Assembly: GCF_040730185.1 (NCBI RefSeq)
Contig: NZ_CP160402.1
Span: 1 to 64,000, forward strand
Length of the DNA: 64,000 bases
From: Streptomyces sp. Je 1-332
Lineage (GTDB): Bacteria > Actinomycetota > Actinomycetes > Streptomycetales > Streptomycetaceae
Reading direction: 5' to 3'
The position numbers and the translations under genes are program-made. Numbering within the stretch: the stretch's first letter is position 1; each line of letters begins with the position of its first letter. This document shows, piece by piece, positions 16,590 to 25,319 of this stretch. The notes beneath the pieces are model-generated. The model saw only the letters and a program-made list of their open reading frames with translations. It was not told the DNA's origin and made no database searches.

Positions 16590-18410
16590 TCAGCCCAAGC
16601 GGAAGGTCGTCAGCACTGCCCGGTGATCCGATGGCCAGGTCTGCCCGCCGCCGATCACCCGGGACGCCACCGCTTTCGTGGTTCCGCCCTTGTGCAGGAC
16701 GAAGTCGATCCGGTCTTGCGGCTCGGGATAGTCGTCGTACGCGGTATTGCGCTTCCACACGGTGGACCATGTATCGCCGCGATCAGCGGCCGGATCCGGG
16801 TTCACCTCGCGGAAAGAGTCCTTGAAGCCGCTGTCAGCGAATGCTTTCGTCGCCGGCCACTCGACCACCGAATCGCAGTGGTGATCCTTTGTGTCCTCGG
16901 TCCAGTCCAGGTGGGACGGCCCGTTGAAGTCCCCCGCCACGATCGCCGGGGAGGCTCCCGTCCACCGCGCCACAGCCTCGGCCTGCGACGTGCGGGTGTC
17001 CTCGTCGGCGTAGATGTCGTCGTAGGCGTCCTTGTCGAAACAGGCGTTGTACGGACCGTAGTCCTCCGGGTCGAGACGCACCGAGTACACCCATACTCCG
17101 TCCACCCGCGCCGCGACCGCCTCCGCGCCGCTTTCCTCGTCGGAGAAGAAGTCGCGGCCTTGGACCGGTCTACGGCTCAGCAGTTCGACGTCTGTGCCGC
17201 TGTCCGTACGATGCTTCCAGCCGAGCTGCGCGGCGATCTCCGCCGTCAGTGCACTCGAGGACTCTTGCAACGCCACCACGTCCGCGCCCGACAGCCTGAT
17301 CACCCGAGCCATGGCCCTCGCGCCGTGCTCGACGTGCTTGCCCGCATCCCAGGTGTTCAGCGTCATCACCCGCAGCTTCTTCTGCGCGGGCGCGGCCGCC
17401 GCCTTGCCGGCATCCGCCTCGCCGCCCCGCAAGAACGTCCCTGGCAGGAGCGCTGCGGCAGTCGCACCCCCGGCGGCCAGGGCCAGAGCTGCCGCGATCA
17501 CGAGCGGACGGCGTACCCCGCGCGGCCGCCGCCGCTCCGGCTCCGGAGGCGGAGCCGCCCAGACCCGCGTGCTCCCGCGACCGGGCGGCGTCTCAATGGC
17601 CGCCGAGCGCAGGAGCCGCGCCGCTCCTGCTGACGACAGGCGCTCAGCCGGGTCCTTGCACAGCAGGCCCTCCAGCACATCGCGCAGCGGGCCGGCGGCA
17701 GCTGCCGGAAGGTCTGGCGCCTCGTTCGCCACGGCGTGCAGGGTGGCAGCCGGAACGGATCGCGCGAAGGGCGAACGGCCGCAGAGCAGCGCGGACAGTG
17801 CGCAGCCCAACGAGAAGAGATCGCTCGGCGCCCCGACGTCCCCTCCGGTCAAGCGCTCCGGTGCGATGTATTCCACCGATCCAATGACCCCGCCCGGCAC
17901 CGTGAGCGACTCCGACCCGGCCATCGTGGCTATCCCGAAATCGCACAGCACCACCCGGCCGTCCGAGCGCATCAGCACGTTCGCCGGCTTCACGTCACGG
18001 TGCAAGGCGCCTGCCGCGTGCACCGCGTCAAGGGCATCGAGCAGCTGTACGCCGATCTCGGTTACGCGTGCGACGTCCAGCGGGCCGGCGTGCGACACGT
18101 GCTCGGCGAGCGAAGGCCCGTCGACGTACTCCGTGACCATCCACACCCGATCGTCCTCATGGACGAGGTCATAGATGCCGATCACGTGCGGGTGTGCCAT
18201 TCGGGCCACGGCGAGCGCCTCTCGCCGGGCCCGCTCCCCGCGCTCATCGCCCGCTTCGCCGACCGGCTGGACGTGCATCTCCTTGACGGCGACGACACGC
18301 TCCAAGAGCTGATCGTTCGCGCGCCAGACCGTCCCCATCCCACCGCGTCCAGAGAGCTCGACCAGGAGATACCGGCCGGCCACCAGACGCTGTCCACCCC
18401 CACTGCTCAT
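16590..18410 (-). CDS. Ser/Thr protein kinase fused to an endonuclease/exonuclease/phosphatase domain
   Basis: A 606-residue receptor-like protein. Residues 12-270 are a Hanks-type kinase: Gly loop LSGRGGMGTVW at 19-29, catalytic Lys43 (AVKEM), HRDVKPAN at 137-144, DFG at 157-159 and APE at 183-185. A basic juxtamembrane stretch and one membrane helix (about 302-324) follow. Outside the membrane, residues 346-606 are an EEP-fold domain: N352 (LNTW), E383 (LQES), GDFNG at 493-497, D569 (RIDF) and SDH at 594-596, so metal and catalytic residues are present. It resembles sphingomyelinase/DNase I-like phosphodiesterases. Streptomyces kinases usually carry PASTA, NHL or ligand-binding ectodomains, so this combination is uncommon. 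An enzyme or a ligand sensor are both possible. Confidence 0.9.
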   Translation of the reverse strand: MSSGGGQRLVAGRYLLVELSGRGGMGTVWRANDQLLERVVAVKEMHVQPVGEAGDERGERARREALAVARMAHPHVIGIYDLVHEDDRVWMVTEYVDGPSLAEHVSHAGPLDVARVTEIGVQLLDALDAVHAAGALHRDVKPANVLMRSDGRVVLCDFGIATMAGSESLTVPGGVIGSVEYIAPERLTGGDVGAPSDLFSLGCALSALLCGRSPFARSVPAATLHAVANEAPDLPAAAAGPLRDVLEGLLCKDPAERLSSAGAARLLRSAAIETPPGRGSTRVWAAPPPEPERRRPRGVRRPLVIAAALALAAGGATAAALLPGTFLRGGEADAGKAAAAPAQKKLRVMTLNTWDAGKHVEHGARAMARVIRLSGADVVALQESSSALTAEIAAQLGWKHRTDSGTDVELLSRRPVQGRDFFSDEESGAEAVAARVDGVWVYSVRLDPEDYGPYNACFDKDAYDDIYADEDTRTSQAEAVARWTGASPAIVAGDFNGPSHLDWTEDTKDHHCDSVVEWPATKAFADSGFKDSFREVNPDPAADRGDTWSTVWKRNTAYDDYPEPQDRIDFVLHKGGTTKAVASRVIGGGQTWPSDHRAVLTTFRLG

Positions 18411-18594
18411 CCCTCCAACCTACCGACCACCTCGCGCGAGTCCGGGACCGGCCCATGTGACCGGCTCGGGGAACCCACCCGACGCGGTGGCCGTCCTCGA
18501 TACTTTGGAGCAGGGGTTCACCGCGGAGGACGCGACGTGAGACGGAGCGCCGTCCACAATCCCCCCATCATTCACCCCGCCGCTCCCGGTGACT

Positions 18595-18770
18595 GCTCGT
18601 CGTCGTCTCAGGTGCCTCGTCGGGCATCGGAGCCGCGACGGCACAGGTCCTCGCCGCAATGGCTACCACGTCCTTGCCGGGGTACGCACCGACAGCGAAG
18701 CGGACGCCGTCCGGGCCGACGGCATCGAACCGGTCACCCTGGACGTCACCGTCCCGGAACACGAGGTGGG
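18595..18770 (+). pseudogene. Short-chain dehydrogenase fragment with frameshift
   Basis: The N-terminus of an SDR enzyme is readable in two frames: VVSGASSGIGAATAQVLAA (the nucleotide-binding GxxxGIG motif), then after a frameshift GYHVLAGVRTDSEADAVRAD and IEPVTLDVTVPEHE. It stops abruptly at about 18770, where the 3' end of an oppositely oriented MarR gene begins. No active site (YxxxK) is left. Confidence 0.65.
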
Positions 18771-19117
18771 TTGCCCGGTGTCGGTAATGAGGACTTGGCG
18801 GGCGCGCCGGTCGCGTGGGTCTGGCTTGCGGGTCACCAGAGTGTGGGCTTCGAGGTCGTCGAGGAGGTAGGTCATCACGGTGCGATCGAGACTGACTTCT
18901 TTGGCCAGGGCGAGCTGGGTGGGTGGCTTACCGCCGCCGGCCGGTGCACCAGGACCAGGTAGCCGCGGGCTCCGCCGGGCAGGTCTGCGACGGAGCCGGT
19001 GGCGACGCGGCGGATCGCCGTGGAGACCATGCGGATCGCCCAGCCAAGGTCGGTGTCCAGCGCCAGGGATTCTGTCCCGGCACGCGGCTTCGGTTGGCCG
19101 AGGTGGTCGTTGTCCAT
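18771..19117 (-). pseudogene. MarR-family regulator, frameshifted and 3'-truncated
   Basis: From an ATG at 19117 the sequence reads DTDLGWAIRMVSTAIRRVAT and GARGYLVLV, then shifts frame to continue as PTQLALAKEVSLDRTVMTYL and LVTRKPDPRDRRARQVLITD, a typical MarR winged helix ending in the DxRDRR wing. It is cut off where the SDR fragment begins. The two genes were probably a divergent or convergent regulator-enzyme pair that lost its junction by deletion. Confidence 0.65.
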
Positions 19118-19713
19118 GTCGCACTCGGTCCGGGCCGGGCCGTTCTCGTCACAGCAGGCGACAGGGAAGGAAGTGTGGCGTGTGAGCTGTCGGAGCGCCT
19201 GTTCGACGTGGTGAAGGTCGTGTACGACGCGCCCGAGGCCGGGCTGTCGACCGAGCGGAGCGCTGCAACGTTTTACGTCGCCCATCCTCGGTGCCCAAGT
19301 ACGTTCAGCGCCTCAACCAGGCCGTGGACGGGGCCAGCGGATGTTGCCTCGCGAGTATCTGATTGCTCGGCTCGGCCGGGTACCCCGCGTTCTGAATCCG
19401 TGCCACGAGCCGTGGCACGGCGCAGGTGCAGGCCCGGCCGCCCCAGTGCGACTTTTCGCGCTACACGGCACGCGTGACATTGCCTGGACTGGGCGAGTGG
19501 AGTCTGCGTTCCGCCCTACCTGGCACTGGAGTTGCCCTGCAGATGGCACCTGCTCCGGCACTCTCGAGGCAACTGGGACTGAAGGCGGCGTCGTTCTCGA
19601 CCGGACCTTATGTGGCCACCGGGACTCCTGCGTGTGCTACGTCCTACGAGCCGTGTGCTGGAGAGACTCACCGGGCCGGCTGCTCAAGGAGAAAACGGGC
19701 GCTCCTGCTCCGG
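19118..19713. other. Gap without recognisable genes
   Basis: Nearly 600 bp. Open frames exist on both strands but none looks like a protein that I know, and frames overlap without a clear winner. It is probably decayed sequence left by the deletion that truncated the neighbouring SDR and MarR genes. Confidence 0.4.
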
Positions 19714-20202
19714 TCACGCTCGGGGTCGCTGCTTGGTCTGCCATTCTTCGTATCGGTCCAATATGGCTGGCATCTCCTGGCCGAGGAACCAGTAGAAGTC
19801 CCGCATGTCCCGGATCCGCGTGATCGCCCTGCCACCAGTCCCCTGCGCCTGCTCGAGGGTGGCGTCGAGGAGGGTCAGGGTGTTGCCGACGATGGTGAAT
19901 CCCTCGCGGAACAAGTGGACCCACAGTTCGTCGCGCACGCGGTAGTGATCGCGTCGGGTGTCCGGCGAGACGCTGCGCTCGACCAGCCCCATCTGCAGCA
20001 GTAGCCGGCCGGAGTTCGACACCGCCGCGGGGCTGATGCCCAGTGCCTTGATGAGGTCCTTGCTGGACAGATCGGGTTCGTCGGTGGCCATCAGGGCCCC
20101 GAGCATGCGTGCGGCTGCTTTCGGCATCCGGTCCGCGAAGTGCTCGGCGAGCCGCTCGATGAACTCCCCCTGCCACCCCAATGCGTCTTCCGATCGCTGC
20201 AT
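19714..20202 (-). CDS. GbsR/MarR-family transcriptional regulator
   Basis: A 162-residue winged-helix regulator. The DNA-binding part (about 35-90) reads LSSKDLIKALGISPAAVSNS, then LVERSVSPDTRRDHYRV, and the C-terminus is a helical dimerisation region (LTLLDATLEQAQGT). GbsR-type proteins usually repress a divergently transcribed transporter gene. Here the MFS exporter lies divergently 168 bp away, with a promoter and overlapping inverted repeat between them. The likely role is a ligand-responsive repressor of the exporter/peptidase operon. Confidence 0.85.
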   Translation of the reverse strand: MQRSEDALGWQGEFIERLAEHFADRMPKAAARMLGALMATDEPDLSSKDLIKALGISPAAVSNSGRLLLQMGLVERSVSPDTRRDHYRVRDELWVHLFREGFTIVGNTLTLLDATLEQAQGTGGRAITRIRDMRDFYWFLGQEMPAILDRYEEWQTKQRPRA

Positions 20203-20219
20203 GGCGTCACGGTATCAGA

Positions 20220-20256
20220 AGAGGCCATTTACAATTAAGTGAACGGCCTCTAGAGT
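20220..20256 (+). promoter_or_regulatory. Promoter and overlapping operator for the MFS-peptidase operon
   Basis: A clear -35 (TTTACA, 20228-20233), a 17-bp spacer and a -10 (TAGAGT, 20251-20256) match the streptomycete housekeeping consensus, directed to the MFS gene. An inverted repeat AGAGGCC (20220-20226) with GGCCTCT (20245-20251) straddles the spacer, well placed for repression by the adjacent GbsR-type protein. Operator assignment is inference. Confidence 0.65.
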
Positions 20257-20370
20257 TCCCTGTCCGACGGCTACAGACCTGTAGCCGGTACACGCTGGTC
20301 ACCGGCCGCGGGGGCAACGCCGCGACCGGCACGGAACATCGCCACTCGCCTGAGCCTCCTGGAGATCGTC

Positions 20371-21831
20371 GTGTCGGACCTTGCCCCGGCTGCTTCCCGC
20401 ACCCGATGTACACCTGTCACCCTCGCCGTCCTGGCCGCGCTCGCCATCGCTATCGGCGCGGTGGAGAGCCTTCCACTGCCCGCGTTGCCGCTTATCCAGA
20501 CAGAACTGGGGCTGACCCCGGCGCAGGCGGGCCTGCTGTCCACCACGCTGCTGCTGGCCGGTTCGGTCACGATGCCGATTACCGCCAAGCTCGCCGATGC
20601 CCACGGCGGACGGCGCATGCTGCTCGTCCTCGTGTGGTGCATCGTGGCGGGCGGTGCCACCTCGGCGTTCGCGGGCTCGCTGCCGGTAATGCTGGTCGGC
20701 CAGTTCCTGCAGGGGCTAGGGGCCGGCGTGCTTCCGGTGGCGTTCGTCGTGTTGCGCGAGTCGTTTCCCGAGCGGATGTCCACGTCGGTCGGTGTGATCA
20801 CGGGATTCTTCACCGCCGGCGGCGGCGCCGGCATCCTCGTCTCGGGACAGCTCGCGGACACCTTGTCGCGCCGGTGGATGTTCTTGCTGCCCACCCTGCT
20901 GGTGACGGTCCTGGCCATGGTCGCCCACTTCGTGCTGCCCCGCGGCAGCGCAGGAAGGCGGGCGGCTGCGCGGTTGGACTGGCCGGGTTGCCTCCTGCTG
21001 GCGGTGGCCCTAGGCGCCCTGATGTACAACCTGTCCAAGATCCCGGAGAACGGGTGGCTTTCCATTACCACCCTCGGCCTCTTCGCCTTGACCCTCATAT
21101 CCGGGGCCGCGTGGGTCGTGGTCGAGCGCCGCGCTCAGGATCCCGTCGTAGACCTGCGGCTGCTGGGCCGGCGGGGCGTGTGGAGCTCCAGCATCGTCGC
21201 GGGCGTCCTGGGCGCGGGTTACGCGGTCCCGAACTTCCTGATCCCCCAGCTGCTGGCGGTGCCCGAGGCGGTGGCCGGATTCGGTTTCGGGGCCTCGCCG
21301 GGCGACATCAGCCTGTACTTGTTCCCCGGCATTGTCGTCGCGGTCGTCGTCGGTCCGGCAGCCGGCCTGCTGGTACGTCGGGTCGGCTCCCGCGTGGTGG
21401 TCGTGGGCGGCCTGGTCGTGACCGCGGCGGGGCTGCTGTTCGCGATGCAGTGGCACAGCTCGCCCTGGCAGATCGTGCTCGTCCTGTTGCTGACGACCGG
21501 TGTCGGTGTGGGCGCGGCGTCGACTGCCCTGTACGTCGGGGTGATCGACTCGGTCGAGGAAGCCGAAACCGGCGTCGCGACCGCCGTCAGCGGCGTCGCG
21601 CGCGGCATCGGAGCATCCCTCGGCGTTCAGATCGCCGCCGCGGTCATCACCGCGAACACGAACCCCACCACGGCCCTTCCTACCGAACGCGGATTCCAGC
21701 ACGGCTTCCTGCTGTCCGCCGCCCTCATCCTGCTCCCACTCGTGATCATGCGCTTCCTTCCCGGCAGTACGCGCCGGGCGGCACGCCCCGCGCCGAGCGA
21801 GAAGGCCACCGGGCCGACAACGGTCCAGTGA
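20371..21831 (+). CDS. MFS efflux transporter (DHA2-like)
   Basis: A 486-residue major facilitator with at least twelve hydrophobic segments from residue 17 on. The loop 2-3 signature KLADAHGGRRMLL and motif C-like GFFTAGGGAGILVSGQLAD fit drug:H+ antiporters of the DHA2/14-TM group. The GTG start has GGAG about ten bases upstream. It is first gene of an operon with an S9 peptidase (28 bp downstream) and a cyclophilin-like protein, and is controlled by the divergent GbsR-type regulator. Export of a peptide or peptide-like compound, cleaved or folded by the partner enzymes, is a reasonable guess, not a demonstrated role. Confidence 0.9.
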   Translation: MSDLAPAASRTRCTPVTLAVLAALAIAIGAVESLPLPALPLIQTELGLTPAQAGLLSTTLLLAGSVTMPITAKLADAHGGRRMLLVLVWCIVAGGATSAFAGSLPVMLVGQFLQGLGAGVLPVAFVVLRESFPERMSTSVGVITGFFTAGGGAGILVSGQLADTLSRRWMFLLPTLLVTVLAMVAHFVLPRGSAGRRAAARLDWPGCLLLAVALGALMYNLSKIPENGWLSITTLGLFALTLISGAAWVVVERRAQDPVVDLRLLGRRGVWSSSIVAGVLGAGYAVPNFLIPQLLAVPEAVAGFGFGASPGDISLYLFPGIVVAVVVGPAAGLLVRRVGSRVVVVGGLVVTAAGLLFAMQWHSSPWQIVLVLLLTTGVGVGAASTALYVGVIDSVEEAETGVATAVSGVARGIGASLGVQIAAAVITANTNPTTALPTERGFQHGFLLSAALILLPLVIMRFLPGSTRRAARPAPSEKATGPTTVQ

Positions 21832-21859
21832 TCTGTTCGATCAGAAAGGCAAGACCCTC

Positions 21860-24235
21860 GTGAACACCATCGACTGGCAGAGCCGATACACCGTCATCCA
21901 GCAACTGCTGGGCGACCACTCCCAGCTCGTCATCAACGCAGAAGTGCATCCCCGGTGGATCGGCGAATCCGGCTGCTTCTGGTATCTCCGTCACGGGACG
22001 GACGGCCGCGAGGCGCGCGTCGTCAACGCGCACACGAAGCACGTCCAGACGCTGCAGCTGGCTCCGGTCTGGGTGGCCCTGGAAGCCGCGTTGGAGACGC
22101 GCATCGACACCGACCACGCAGATCTGCGCGGCCTGGACTTCGCCCTCGACCCACTGCTGGCCACTTTCGAGTTCCATGGACGCCGCTGGGAGTATCTCGC
22201 CGACGGCGGGACCCTGCGCAACTGCGGCGAGGTGGTCGAGTCGCTGTCTTTGGAGGCGCCGGACGGCAAGACGGCCGCCTTCGTACGCGGCCACAATCTG
22301 TGGGTCCGCGACCTCGCCTCCGGCGCCGACCGGCAGCTGACCACCGACGGTGAGGAGCACAACGCGTATGCGAGCCCGCCCGTCGCCTCGCGTGCCTCGG
22401 CCGCGATGCGTGGTGAGGGCGCGCAAGGACTGTGGTCACCCAACTCGCGGTACTTCCTGACCCTGCAGACCGACGAACGCCACGTCCCAGAACTGCCCTG
22501 GGTCGACTTCGTCCCAGCCCCCGGGGCCCGCCCGGTCATACACCCCCACCGCACCAGCCTGCCCGGCGACCCGCGGGTCACCGAGTTCCGCATCCTGACC
22601 GTCGATCTGGAAACCGGTCGGCAAATCGAGGCCCGCTACCCGCGTCTTGCCGCGGTCCGCATGAACGACACTGTCTTCGCCAACGGCCTGGCATGGTGGA
22701 GCCAGGACAACCGGACCGCCTACTTCGTCGACATCGAACGTGGCGAAAAGAGGGCCCATGTGGTCGCGTTCGACCTCGCCACCGGCGCCACGACGGTGGT
22801 GTTCTCGGAGACCGCGGATACCCCGTTGGAACTCGGCGTGAACGTTTACACGCGCACCCTGATCACCCCCGTCCCGGGCACCGACGAGCTCATCTGGTAC
22901 TCAGAACGATCCGGCCGCGGCCACCTCTACCGGTACGACCTGGCCACCGGGGCCCTGCTGAACGCCGTCACGAGCGGGGAATGGCAGGTCCGCGAGCTGC
23001 ACGGAGTCGACGCCGAACGGCGCGAGGTGCACGTGCTGGCCGGGGGCATCGATCTCGCCGAGGACGACCCCTATCTGCGCAAGCCCGCGGTCGCCTCCCT
23101 CGATGGCGGGAGCGTCCGCATCCTGTCCGACGAACCCGGGGACCACACCGTGTGGCGGCCGGGCGATTTCGGCCTGGTCGCCCTGCACCTGTTGACCGGA
23201 ACCGACCCCAACCGCGTCTCCGGGTTCTCCCCGGACGGCCAGCACTTCGTCGAGACCGTCTCCCGTCCCGGACGGCTGCCCCACACGGTGCTGCGGGACC
23301 ACGACGGCCGACTCCTGCTGGAGCTGGAGCAGGCCCAGGACGTCGGCCTGCCCAGCGACTGGCAGTGGCCCGAGCCGGTGAAGGTCAAGGCCGACGACGG
23401 GACAACCGACCTGTACGGCCTGCTGTTCAAGCCGGCCGACTACGACCCGGCAAAGTCGTATCCCGTCATCGACCACATCTACGGCGGGCCGCAGGTCCCA
23501 CACACCCCCAGGGCGCCCTTCACCGACTTCGGCGAGACCATCACTTTCCTGGAGTCCGCCGCACTCGCCCGCCTCGGTGCCTTCGTGCTCGTTCTGGACG
23601 GCCGCGGCACTGCCTACCGCGAACGCGACTTCCGGCAAGCCTCCTGGCGCGCCGCCCACACCGCCTCGGACATCGACGACCACATCGCCGGACTCGGGCA
23701 ACTCGCCCAGCACTACCCCGCAATGGACCTGTCCCGCGTCGGCATCACCGGATTCTCTGGCGGCGGCTACGCCACCGCACTCGCGGCGCTGCGGCGCGGC
23801 GACTTCTTCACCGTCGCGGTCGCCGGCGGCGGCAACTACGACCTGTCCCTGTTCTGGCACGGCTGGGGCGAGCGCTATCACGGCACCTTCGACGCCGAGC
23901 ACTACCAAACCCAGGCCGCACGCACCTACGCCGAGGGCCTGAGCGGCCACCTCATGCTCATCCACGGTCTGCGCGACGCCGGCTGCCACCCGGCCGGCCT
24001 GTTCCAGTTCACCCAGGCCCTGATCGACGCCGAGAAGGACTTCGACCTGGTGCTGCTGCCCGACGCGGGCCACGAGATGACCGGCTACGCGCTGCGCCGA
24101 CGCCTGGACTACTTCGTCACCCACCTTCTCGACGACACCCCGCCCTCCGGCATCAAAATGGCCTCCCCGCTCAGCGAGCTCATCCTCGCCAAGGCCGCCG
24201 CCAACACCCCCGCCCCGGCGGAGCGTGCGAAATGA
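21860..24235 (+). CDS. S9-family prolyl oligopeptidase / dipeptidyl peptidase
   Basis: A 791-residue serine peptidase without a signal peptide, so probably cytoplasmic. The N-terminal ~500 residues are a DPP IV-like beta-propeller (repeats such as LWVRDLASGADRQLT and YRYDLATGALLNAVT). The C-terminal alpha/beta-hydrolase domain carries the nucleophile Ser633 in GFSGGGYA, Asp706 in HGLRDAG and His738 in DAGHEM, plus YGGPQVP and the LDGRGTAYRERDF loop. The GTG start follows the MFS gene by 28 bp, and the stop overlaps the next start (ATGA). Co-expression with an exporter suggests detoxification or maturation of a proline-containing peptide; that is inferred. Confidence 0.9.
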   Translation: MNTIDWQSRYTVIQQLLGDHSQLVINAEVHPRWIGESGCFWYLRHGTDGREARVVNAHTKHVQTLQLAPVWVALEAALETRIDTDHADLRGLDFALDPLLATFEFHGRRWEYLADGGTLRNCGEVVESLSLEAPDGKTAAFVRGHNLWVRDLASGADRQLTTDGEEHNAYASPPVASRASAAMRGEGAQGLWSPNSRYFLTLQTDERHVPELPWVDFVPAPGARPVIHPHRTSLPGDPRVTEFRILTVDLETGRQIEARYPRLAAVRMNDTVFANGLAWWSQDNRTAYFVDIERGEKRAHVVAFDLATGATTVVFSETADTPLELGVNVYTRTLITPVPGTDELIWYSERSGRGHLYRYDLATGALLNAVTSGEWQVRELHGVDAERREVHVLAGGIDLAEDDPYLRKPAVASLDGGSVRILSDEPGDHTVWRPGDFGLVALHLLTGTDPNRVSGFSPDGQHFVETVSRPGRLPHTVLRDHDGRLLLELEQAQDVGLPSDWQWPEPVKVKADDGTTDLYGLLFKPADYDPAKSYPVIDHIYGGPQVPHTPRAPFTDFGETITFLESAALARLGAFVLVLDGRGTAYRERDFRQASWRAAHTASDIDDHIAGLGQLAQHYPAMDLSRVGITGFSGGGYATALAALRRGDFFTVAVAGGGNYDLSLFWHGWGERYHGTFDAEHYQTQAARTYAEGLSGHLMLIHGLRDAGCHPAGLFQFTQALIDAEKDFDLVLLPDAGHEMTGYALRRRLDYFVTHLLDDTPPSGIKMASPLSELILAKAAANTPAPAERAK

Positions 24236-24768
24236 CCGCCGTGCGGCTCGCGACCAGCCTCGGCACCCTCACCATCGAAGCCGACACCGACCGCGCACCC
24301 GTCTCGGCCGGCGACTTCCTGCATCATGCCGAGCACGGCAACCTCGCCCACGTCTCCTTCCTGCGGGCCGTCGACGCCGACAACGACCAGGGCACACCCC
24401 CGATCAGCATCCTGCAGGCCGCGCCGATCCAGGCAGTGCCCAACTGCGCGCCGATCGCGCACGAGAGCACCACCGAAACCGGGCTGCGTCACCGGAACGG
24501 CACCGTCTCGCTGGCACGCGGCGAGCCGGGCACCGCCAGCGGATTGACCTTCTTCGTCTGCCTGGGCGATCAGTCGGCCCTCGACGCAGGCGGCGCCCGC
24601 CTGCCCGACGGTCTCGGGTTCGCGGCGTTCGGAGCGGTCACCTCCGGCATGGACGTCGTCCGCAGCCTGCACGCCCGGCCGCGCCATGGATCCGCGCCGG
24701 TCGACGCAATGGAAGGGCAGATCCTGACCGACCCGGTCCCCATCCTTGCGGCGCAGGTACTGCGTTGA
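24232..24768 (+). CDS. Cyclophilin-type peptidyl-prolyl isomerase-like protein
   Basis: A 178-residue protein, coupled by ATGA to the S9 peptidase. It has cyclophilin order: LATSLGTLTIEADTDRAPVS, AGDFLHHAEHGN, VSFLRAV, GTVSLARGEPGTASGLTFFV and FAAFGAVTSGMDVVRSLHA. The usual Gln of the SQFFI motif is replaced (GLTFFV) and the central loop is altered, so isomerase activity may be weak or absent. A proline isomerase next to a prolyl peptidase and exporter suggests that all three act on one proline-rich substrate. Confidence 0.8.
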   Translation: MTAVRLATSLGTLTIEADTDRAPVSAGDFLHHAEHGNLAHVSFLRAVDADNDQGTPPISILQAAPIQAVPNCAPIAHESTTETGLRHRNGTVSLARGEPGTASGLTFFVCLGDQSALDAGGARLPDGLGFAAFGAVTSGMDVVRSLHARPRHGSAPVDAMEGQILTDPVPILAAQVLR

Positions 24769-24944
24769 CGACCCACCCCACGACAGGAACAGCATCACGA
24801 CGCACCACTCGAACTCCCAACTGAGTCCGTTGGTTACTTTCATTGGTGCCCGCTGTCAGGGGCTGTGAGGTCGCAGAAGTAGATTCGGAAGCCGGTCAAG
24901 TCCTCTACCTCCTCGTGGTATTACAGCTCACGACCTAAAAGGCG

Positions 24945-25319
24945 CTAACAAAGCCGTTGGACGTGGCGGTGGGTGATCAGGCAGACGGCGAGACCGAGGA
25001 AGGCCTCATGGATGTCGTCGCGCCGTTCCCAGCGGATGCGCAGGCGGCGGAAGCCGTGGAGCCAGGCGATGGTGCGCTCGACGACGTAGCGGAAGATGCC
25101 CAGGCCGGTGCCGTGTGGCTCGCCTCGTTTCGCGATCACGGGGCGGATGCCGCGCTGCCAGAGCAGGCGGCGGTACTTGTCGTGGTCGTAGCCGCGGTCG
25201 GCGAGAAGCGCGTCAGGGCGTCGGCGCGGTCTGCCGACCCGTCCCGCGACGGCTGGGATCTTGTCGAGCAGGGGCAGGAGTTGGGTGACGTCGTTGCGGT
25301 TTCCGCCGGTCAGGGTCAC
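24945..25319 (-). CDS. IS5-family transposase OrfB (copy 1)
   Basis: The frame carries the rest of the DDE domain: second Asp in ALLADRGYDHDKYR, and the final Glu in YVVERTIAWLHGFRRLRIRW. Its own GTG overlaps the OrfA stop (GTGA), but the conserved domain continues upstream in the same frame, so expression as an OrfAB frameshift fusion is expected. Confidence 0.8.
   Translation of the reverse strand: MTLTGGNRNDVTQLLPLLDKIPAVAGRVGRPRRRPDALLADRGYDHDKYRRLLWQRGIRPVIAKRGEPHGTGLGIFRYVVERTIAWLHGFRRLRIRWERRDDIHEAFLGLAVCLITHRHVQRLC

Noticed and set aside
22432..24231. Continuous plus-strand frame upstream of the cyclophilin-like gene
   Set aside because: It is the out-of-frame shadow of the S9 peptidase; the real start of the cyclophilin-like gene is the ATG at 24232.
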